DNA of 5,322 nucleotides, taken from JAAFJT01 sp043772905 (GTDB lineage: Bacteria; Bacteroidota; Bacteroidia; Chitinophagales; Saprospiraceae). Where the stretch lies: contig JAYVFS010000057.1 of the NCBI GenBank assembly GCA_043772905.1, positions 1 to 5,322 of the forward strand, in the 5' to 3' direction. The position numbers and the translations under genes are program-made. The notes under the pieces were generated by a model, which saw only the letters and a program-made list of their open reading frames with translations, was not told where the DNA came from and searched no databases. This document shows, piece by piece, positions 1 through 5,322 of this stretch (position 1 is the first letter of the stretch; each line of letters starts with the position of its first letter).

Positions 1-599
1 TCCGTTACTTTTTTCAAGCGGTTGCTGTCACCATAGGTATATGTCAAATTGTCTATTGGCGAAAATAAACCTGCTAAAAGCGTTTTTCCATTTGACGTAA
101 TCACCGTATTTGCGCTCATACCGTTCCGATTAAGGCTTAGGATATTGCCCCGCACATCGTAAGTGGGTGTTTCGTTGTAATTATTATTGGTTTCAGAACC
201 ACTTGACCAACCTCGGCTTGCCCAACCTGCACTGTGAATATCCGTATAACGAGCATTCGTCAATCTGTCCAAATCGTCATAATCGAATGTGTAGGCTTGT
301 GCTTCGCGCCCTGCCACTTGCCATTCAACTTGACTGATATTGCCATTGTACTGACTCGTGACAGAATTTAACCCTGTATAGAGGGTAGGATTTCCATAAT
401 TGATAATTTCTTTAAACAAATCGGGATTGCTTTCGCTTGAGTTAACTGGCGGTGTCAAATAACCCGATGTTGCCAAAGATTCATAATACGACGCATTGGA
501 TGTTCCCGTTACGTTAAACAGTGGATAATCCAAAGCAGAAGGCAAAAAACCGCTGTTAATACTCGTTAACCAACCTCTTAAATTATAGGCGTAGTCCGT
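1..599 (-). other. Region preceding the Rhs core, cut by the window edge
   Basis: Residues about 1575-1773 carry the family's well-conserved run DYAYNLRGWLTSIN (1576-1589), QYNGNISQVEWQVAGREAQA (1657-1676), TFDYDDLDRLTNARY (1678-1692), TYDVRGNILSLNRNG (1721 onward) and NLTYTYGDSNRLKKVTD at the edge. In Bacteroidota relatives this run is followed within a few hundred residues by the Rhs-associated core, with its DYGARFYD-type motif, and then a variable tip. It is therefore expected just beyond position 1, but none of it is present here. Confidence 0.75.
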
Positions 600-3500
600 T
601 GACTGCAAGTATTTGTTGTTGACATAGCCTATATTTTTTTCTATCAACTGGTCTTTAAAATTATAGACCATGTTCGACAAAGTGAAAGTTGGTACTGTCA
701 AAGTGATGCCATTGAGGGTGTAAAGATACTTTTGGTCTGTCAGTCGCTGTCCATTGTCGTAAGCGAAAGTTTGATACGTCCTTACTTCTGTAGCTGAACT
801 GCCCGAAAAGAGATAGCGTACGGTCAATGTCGGTTTTTGTGCGCCGTCGTAAGCAGAGACTGACCAATCCACACCGTAGTTGTCATCATCATTAATCGGA
901 CCTTCGGGCTGCACAGAACCATAACGATAGGTTGGAGACAACAAGTGCTGTTTGCCTGTCCAGATCGGATTGCCTGTGTAGGTATAACCAGGTCGGCGTT
1001 CGATATATGACCAAACGAAATCCCTCAATGTCGTGACATTATTGGGTTTTAAAACCTTTGCGCCTTGGTCTCTGACCCACGATTTGCCTGCATAATAATT
1101 TGTTTGCGTCAATTTATTGGTATCATCAGCAATTGTTATGGCGCTCGACCACAGACCCGTTGTATCAAATTTCCAACCTGTTTTGAGAACACGTCCTAAA
1201 TCGTCGTATTGGGTTGCCAAGTATTTTGGTGTCGTCGCTGCACGCATATTGCCGTCCTGTGTAAGCGTCAAAAGGTCGCGTTTGTCGTAATAAAACTTTT
1301 GAACATCAGCCCCCGGCACTTTCTTTTCCACCAAACGATTTTTATTATCGTAGGTGTATTGGAATATCAGGGAATAGGTCACATTACCATTGGCATCCAC
1401 AGAACCTGGAGGCAGCACAGCAACGAGTTGACCGTAATCATCATAGACATTGTAAGTATCAACATTAGCACCACTCAACAATTTGCGAGTCAATACAACA
1501 CGACCGAGTTTGTCTTTGAATACCTTGGTAACATGGTTGTTTTCATCAATCATGGTTGTTATAGACAACTGATTTCCGCCATAAGTTGCTGATGATGTGA
1601 CGACTCCTTCGTTTGGTGCGGTGAAAATACGGATGGCATCAGATGCCCCATTCGTACTGTAACTTGTTGTGACAAAAGTACCATCTACATTCGTTTGTTT
1701 TATCGGACGACTGAGGGGGGATGCTTCATAATCTGTTGTAACAGGCGCTACTGTCGTCGTTTCAAACCCCAATGTACTACTTTCAAAAGGTAAAAAACTT
1801 TGATATTGTCTGCCGAGTGCATCGTAAGTCATGTAATTTTTTTGCTGCCCACCTGCGGGTGTGTAGTTTTCTTTGACCACTTCAATCGGACGACCGAGAC
1901 CGTCCATGTACTGTTTTGTACTGGAGAGGGGCGTTACGCCTTTGATTTCGGTTGATGTACCAATATTACTATAATTTATGTTGTTTGCTGTATTTTTATA
2001 TTGATAGCTGTATGTCGTTTTTGTTTGAAAATCCGTAGCAACATCAGGGTTCACACGGTCTAAAGCAGTTTTCAAACGGGATAACTTGTCATAAGTAAAT
2101 GTTTTTATCAAACCGTTTTCATCGGTAATCTTGTTGACGAGGCTTGAAGTGCCGTCGTAGGCAAATATCCAATTCAAGCCGCCATAAGACTTAGACAATA
2201 ATCTTTTTGTCGCATCCCAACCGTAAATTTGAGAGACTGTAAATCCTGCTTTTGTCATTTGAAAAGGTAAACCATTGGTGTATTGGTCAACGGTGACATT
2301 GAGTTTCAAAGTATTATCTCGATTGATTGAATAGGATTTGTAGGGGTAAAGTTCAATATAGCCAGTGCCAGAACCGAATATTGTGTATTGGAGTACTGAG
2401 CCGCCTTGCAAAACACCGTTGTAATAAGACTCCGAACGCAAAGGTACGCCAATCATAAATAAGTCTGTAAAAGTGCTGACAATTGAAAAGTTCGGATGAT
2501 TTGCGGCAGTTATAGTTTGGGCATAATAGTTTTTAGTTGTTTGTATGTTACCATCGCTGTTCGTCGTTTTCACCTCAATAGGTCCCAAGAAGTAACCACT
2601 ATTGACTGGGTTGTAGAGATAATTTGTCGTTGTGGTGATATTGTCAACAACAGAAGTCGTTTGGCTCAAACGATAGGGTTTGTTACGGATTTGGTAAGGT
2701 TTCCAAAACGAAATCGTATTACCCGCACCCGAGTAGGTATTGAATTTGATAAAAGTGCCTACACTTTGTGCGTAAACATCGGCTGCGTAGGGCGTATTGG
2801 TTTCAGATGCAACTAAACTTGATGAATTATTAAATTGCTGCTTAATTATCAACTCTCCCGAGCCAATACGGGGTTGTGTTGGCGTTATGGGTATGAGTAT
2901 GCCCGTTAAAGGTGGCATTGCTTCGTTATTGTATATGTAAGAGGTATAATACTGCGTAACACCGCCAACGACATAGTTTTCTTTAACCGTATTATAGTTG
3001 ATATGCCCACCCTCAAAAGAGCTAAGTGGCACAATCGCATTGTCCATAAAGAAGCCTTGATTTACTTGAGTAGGTGTAAGTCCATTACATTGTCCGATAA
3101 CACCTGTATAAGCATAGCCATAAATAGGATATTGATACAATATACCTGTTGAATTGGGTGTGCCATAATCGTAGGTTTTCACCACATCATTGGTTGTCGA
3201 GATGCCATCGTTGTTCGTGATTTTTTTAATGCGCAAGCCACCGACTTTGCGATTCGACCCAGGTGCAATCATGAGTTCTTGTTGGAGTGTCCATTTAACA
3301 GCACAGTTTGTTCCAACGATTTCAAACCGATAGGTTGTATTGGATTGCAACGCAATAGGAAAAAGCTCCGTTAATTTGCCTGTAAGTGTATCAATTTTAT
3401 ACACCGTTGTTGGTGTAGTACCATTGCCAGAAAGAATACTTGATGATGCGGTGATAATCGCACTACTTGTAAAAAGTGCTGTACTGGTGCTACCAATATA

Positions 3501-5322
3501 GACATTGATTTTGAAAGTGGGAACATTACTATTACAACTGCCCGAAGTTGTAATAGTCGCCTTGCGATGTTCCAACTTATAGTACATTGTAGCTAAATCA
3601 TTTACCGTAAATGATTTAAGTATTATATCCGATGACACATTATTCTCCCCGCAATTGCCGCCATCCCAGAAATGTGGCAATACAGCTGTGTCTCTCAACA
3701 CTTTGACCCCCTCAGTATCCCAGTAAGTATTTGCTTCAAATTCAAAGGTTGTACTACCACCTGTCGGGTAAGTAATTTGTTTAATTGTACCCAAAAGCAT
3801 CGTATCTTGGTTAGTTTCTCTATTAGAAGACCCTTTAACAATATCTTGTGTTGGGTAACCTGGAGGGGTGTATCTTAGACGGGTGTATGGAATATTCAAA
3901 CCCGTTTTAGGATTGCCGTTTGCCCCGTTTGCATAACCCCAATGGTCAATTGCGGCTGCAAAACGGTTGGGCAAATAGTCGATATTACCCAATTGCCCAT
4001 AGTAAGTGAAAATATAAGGTTCAACTGTTTGTGTATTCACATCGGCAACACAAGGAGCTTCTTGAAGTCTGTCCAATCTTAACCGCGTATCAGCCTCATC
4101 TAAGTACACTTTTTGTGCTGAATTGTCCTTAAAATAAGTTTGGGTCAATGTAAATGTTTTGCAGTAAGCACCATTTTCGACTTTTATCGAGCCCAATTTT
4201 TTTGCGTTATCGGGCGCAGTTGCACCAGGTGTTGGTAAAACATCTGTTCTATCACCATTGGTAACAAATGTAACTTTTTCGACTCCTGTAGAGGTAGTAA
4301 TATTATCTAAGCGATAGCCAAAAATATCGTTGCGATTTTCAAGATAACCACTTGTAGGTGTAAAGTAAGTACCATTTGTCGTTTCGCCATTCGATGTTCT
4401 GGATCCATAGCGATAAATTTCTTTTGTGTAGTTCAAAAAGATTTTACTCTTATTGTCGGGTGTCGAAATTCTTTTCAGATACCAACCATTGGCATATCCA
4501 TTTGCCGTTGCAACGGGTCTTGTGACTTCAATGGCAGGGCTACCGTCGCCTACATCGCCAAATTCATATTTGACACCATCGGGCGTAGTGATGGTGAATT
4601 TTTTTAAAGCTGTCTCTGTATAGTCTTGCACAACAGTGTAGTCAATTTTGATATCCTGTGTTTGAATCAACACAACTTTACCTGAACCATAAGTGGAAGT
4701 GCCTTTGTCAATAAAAAATTTACCATTATATCCACCGACAGAAAATGAAAAAATATCGGGTTCGCCGTCCATCTGTCCTGCCGCTAATTGTCCGTTGAAA
4801 GTTGCATTGGCAATGTCACTGCCACCATTGCTATTTCGCACAATACAACCATTGATAATGGATATATCGTAACCAATTTTGAAATAGCCATTGTCTCGTT
4901 CATCAGCAATACCTTGAACAGTGCGGCTAATCATGCCGCCTGCTTGAAGCGACCAACCAAGACCAACCCAACTACTGAGTTCACCGACTTTAACGCCACC
5001 TGCATGATAACTCAAACTAATTGGAAGACTGAGGGAACCATCTTGAATAGAGGCAATCGGAATCCCGACATTAGGAACACCCGTGTAATAACTGACAGGT
5101 ATATCGCCATATTTACCCAAACTCGCTGCATTGGCAGAAGGCATGGAAACGTCTTTGATTTGAGTATTTATAGCTTGTGCGTTTAATCTAATAACATTAA
5201 AGCTGATTAGAAAAAGAAATACGGCGTGTCCAAGCGTGAAGCGTGAAGCGTGAAGCGTGAAGCGTGAAGCGTGAAGCGTGAAGCGTGAAGCGTGAAGCGT
5301 GAAGCGTGAAGCGTGAAGCGTG
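1..5322 (-). CDS. Giant secreted Rhs/YD-repeat protein, partial at both ends
   Basis: One frame stays open over the whole window (codon first bases at positions such as 5144 and 59), giving 1773 complete codons with no stop or frameshift. The order is: repeat-encoded leader (residues 1-30), hydrophobic signal segment (33-46), SpvB-like N-terminal module (about 55-141), beta-rich scaffold (about 142-1054), degenerate YD repeats (about 1055-1377), and the stretch before the Rhs core (about 1575-1773). In this family, YD repeats are known to build a hollow beta shell that can enclose a C-terminal toxin, and a signal peptide implies export. The core and C-terminus lie beyond position 1, so an effector, secretion signal or immunity gene cannot be assessed. 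The start is also missing: no in-frame ATG, GTG or TTG occurs before Met60 at 5144, and starting there would delete the signal peptide. Family assignment is firm; the specific role (competition toxin, adhesin or other surface protein) is unknown. Confidence 0.93.
600..1190 (-). other. YD-poor linker with Trp-rich segment
   Basis: Residues about 1378-1574 are poorer in YD motifs. They include TGWKFDTTGLWSSAI, GKSWVRDQGAKVLKPNN, RDFVWSYIERRPGYTYTGNP and a short acidic run (Asp1478-Asp1480). Beta-strand units then return with VDWSVSAYDGAQKPTLTVRY and YQTFAYDNGQRLTDQKYLY. The KVL...LRDFVWSY part and the return of AYDNGQRL fit the family, where this region joins the main repeats to the part preceding the core. 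I recognise no enzymatic motif. Confidence 0.5.
1191..2159 (-). other. Degenerate YD-repeat region with DUF6443-like DGLGRP element
   Basis: Residues about 1055-1377 hold the clearest YD motifs: GLIKTFTYDKLSRLKTALDR (1070-1089), KQYMDGLGRPIEVV (1136-1149), NYMTYDALGRQYQSFLPF (1162 onward), HVTKVFKDKLGRVVL (1263 onward), FQYTYDNKNRLVEKKVPGAD (1320-1339), FYYDKRDLLTLTQDGN (1343 onward) and ATQYDDLGR (1369-1377). The DGLGRP...YDALGR...LPF trio resembles the segment Pfam calls DUF6443 in Bacteroidota; I recall this from memory and could not search. The motifs are irregularly spaced, unlike the uniform 20-odd-residue repeats of enterobacterial Rhs. Confidence 0.75.
2160..3242 (-). other. Scaffold from GGLRIKKI to the first YD motif
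   Basis: Residues about 694-1054 start with GGLRIKKITNNDG (the family's GGLRI landmark at 694-701) and KTYDYGTPNSTG. They continue through YYTSYIYNNEAMPP, a TTTTNYLYNP strand near 895-904, TTNSDGNIQTTKNYYA (919-934), and LFMIGVPLRSESYYNG (954-969). The last matches the usual H/L-N-M-x-G-x-P-x-E-x-x-x-Y-x-N-G element of Bacteroidota members. These are strand-turn units related to YD repeats but too degenerate to count as canonical copies. No catalytic residues are evident. Confidence 0.55.
3252..3659 (-). other. Possible beta-sandwich insertion between YPTGG and GGLRI landmarks
   Basis: Residues about 555-690 interrupt the scaffold with sequence of different character: KSFTVNDLATMYYKLEHRKA, a Ser/Thr/Asn-rich stretch with TFKINVYIGSTSTALFTSS, then LFPIALQSNTTYRFEIVGTN and VKWTLQQ. 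Alternating hydrophobic residues and the closing TYRFEIVGTN pattern resemble a carbohydrate-binding-like or fibronectin-like beta sandwich. Cys557, Cys596 and Cys673 could form one disulphide in an exported protein. Many relatives also carry a variable insert between these two landmarks, so it may be a family feature. The domain identity is not established. Confidence 0.45.
3732..4019 (-). other. DHWGY to YPTGGST landmark segment
   Basis: Residues about 435-530 hold AAAIDHWGYANG (Asp459, His460, Trp461, Gly462) and then LGTIKQITYPTGGSTTFEFE (Tyr518-Glu529). The DHWG(Y/F)-NG and I-YPTGG-T-FE-E pair, with roughly 55 residues between them, is among the most recognisable signatures of long Bacteroidota YD-repeat proteins. 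Both are intact here, supporting an undamaged gene. The function of the motifs is not something I can state. Confidence 0.7.
4020..4898 (-). other. Beta-rich scaffold segment with TPDGVKYEFG landmark
   Basis: Residues about 142-434 lack YD motifs but carry landmarks usual in Bacteroidota members of this family: PDIFSFSVGGYNGKFFID (about 206-223), TTPDGVKYEFGD (about 245-256), and GWYLKRISTPDN (about 279-290). The TPDG...YEFG then WYL order is the recurring unit in which a printed-text-like beta strand is followed by a tryptophan-tyrosine turn. It is rich in Thr, Asn, Gly and Tyr. I see no catalytic motif. It probably forms the first part of the shell, which is an inference from the family. 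Confidence 0.6.
4899..5159 (-). other. N-terminal SpvB-like module of the Rhs protein
   Basis: Residues about 55-141 contain PSANAASLGKYGDIPVSYYT and GVPNVGIPI, then LSLPISLSYHAGG, then WVGLGWSLQAGGMISR. The pattern of a symmetric beta-strand segment followed by LSYHAGG and GLGWSL is the signature of the N-terminal module in SpvB/TcdB-type and Bacteroidota Rhs proteins. It sits immediately after the cleavage site, so no extra domain lies between the export signal and the shell-forming part. This placement also argues that the upstream hydrophobic segment is a genuine signal peptide rather than chance. Confidence 0.8.
5172..5231 (-). other. Sec signal peptide coding segment, hydrophobic core and cleavage site
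   Basis: Directly after the repeat, residues 31-50 read Gly-His-Ala-Val followed by FLFLISFNVIRL and then NAQA. The hydrophobic core is residues 33-46, and NAQA followed by Ile51 is a good signal peptidase I site (Ala at -1 and -3). Bacteroidota signal peptides often end in this Ala-Gln-Ala manner. The positively charged n-region and the start codon are not here; their place is taken by the repeat-encoded heptapeptides, which supply one Arg per seven residues. The mature protein would begin with INTQIKDVSMPSANAASL. Confidence 0.8.
5232..5322. repeat. Perfect heptanucleotide tandem repeat, 13 copies of AAGCGTG
   Basis: The 91 bases are exactly 13 identical copies of AAGCGTG on the plus strand (CACGCTT on the minus strand), with no mismatch. 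The array reaches the window edge, so the real copy number may be higher. On the minus strand the repeat has a 21-base coding period and reads His-Ala-Ser-Arg-Phe-Thr-Leu in all three frames with no stop; on the plus strand every frame contains TGA. It joins the signal-peptide coding sequence in an open frame. Perfect arrays of a unit whose length is not a multiple of three are typical of slipped-strand mutation. An array at a contig end can also have a wrong copy number through assembly error. There are no spacers, so this is not CRISPR. Confidence 0.98.

Noticed and set aside
661..867. Open frame of 68 codons on the minus strand
   Set aside because: It overlaps the main gene in another frame on the same strand and has no motif or start context.
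1209..1592. Open frame of 127 codons on the plus strand
   Set aside because: It lies antisense to the firmly supported YD-repeat sequence, has a Cys/Ile/His composition unlike a normal protein, and shows no recognisable domain.
2496..2816. Open frame of 106 codons on the plus strand
   Set aside because: It is a shadow of the scaffold segment, with no domain and no separate promoter or start signal.
3672..3878. Open frame of 68 codons on the plus strand
   Set aside because: It is antisense to the YPTGGST landmark, is Cys-rich, and has no support as a gene.
4597..4606. Homopolymer runs as slippage or programmed frameshift sites (A7 on the coding strand here and near 3220 and 634; C6 near 1715-1720)
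   Set aside because: The frame is intact on both sides of each run with conserved family sequence following. Such runs are common in AT-rich coding DNA, and no stimulatory structure was seen.
5142..5144. Met60 as the translation start
   Set aside because: Starting here would remove the hydrophobic segment and cleavage site that directly precede the conserved N-terminal module. A cytoplasmic version is possible but less likely.
4788..5186. Open frame of 132 codons on the plus strand
   Set aside because: It is antisense to the conserved N-terminal module and signal peptide. Its Thr/Asn/Ile-rich sequence is what reverse reading of those codons gives.
5232..5322. CRISPR array or attachment-site repeat
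   Set aside because: The units are 7 bases long and directly abut with no spacers, which excludes CRISPR. There is no integrase or tRNA nearby to suggest an attachment site.

Overview
The window is occupied by one very long protein-coding sequence on the minus strand. It reads from a heptanucleotide tandem repeat at the right edge down to position 1 without a single stop codon. I translated the frame line by line and obtained 1773 complete codons. Residue numbers used here count from the first complete codon in the window (first base at 5321), because the true start lies outside it. The gene is incomplete at both ends. No other gene, RNA gene, CRISPR array, insertion sequence or terminator could be supported, and no gene-free stretch exceeds 300 bases unless the repeat at the right edge is itself non-coding.

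The product is a giant secreted Rhs/YD-repeat protein of the type common in Bacteroidota. It has a Sec-type signal peptide ending in Asn-Ala-Gln-Ala and an N-terminal SpvB-like module (KYGDIPVSYYTG, then GLGWSL). A Bacteroidota-type scaffold with the landmarks TPDGVKYEFG, DHWGY, YPTGGST and GGLRIKKI follows, then degenerate YD repeats (FTYDKLSRL, YMDGLGRP, YDALGR, YTYDNKNRL, YDDLGR). The region leading to the Rhs core (DYAYNLRGWLTSIN, YNGNISQVEW, DYDDLDRL, YDVRGNILSL) comes last in the window. The Rhs core itself and any C-terminal effector tip would lie beyond position 1. The protein family, the moderate-to-low GC content by eye, and the absence of a visible Shine-Dalgarno start all fit a Bacteroidota genome; I cannot name a genus.

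The unusual part is the right edge: thirteen perfect copies of AAGCGTG (CACGCTT on the coding strand) run directly into the signal peptide in the same open frame. Seven is not a multiple of three, the repeat is open in all three coding-strand frames, and the two wrong frames hit stops within about 35 bases after the repeat. There is no ATG, GTG or TTG in frame between the repeat and the mature protein. Either translation starts upstream and passes through the repeat, making this a candidate phase-variable switch, or the repeat has replaced the native start. The window ends inside the repeat, so the two cannot be separated here.
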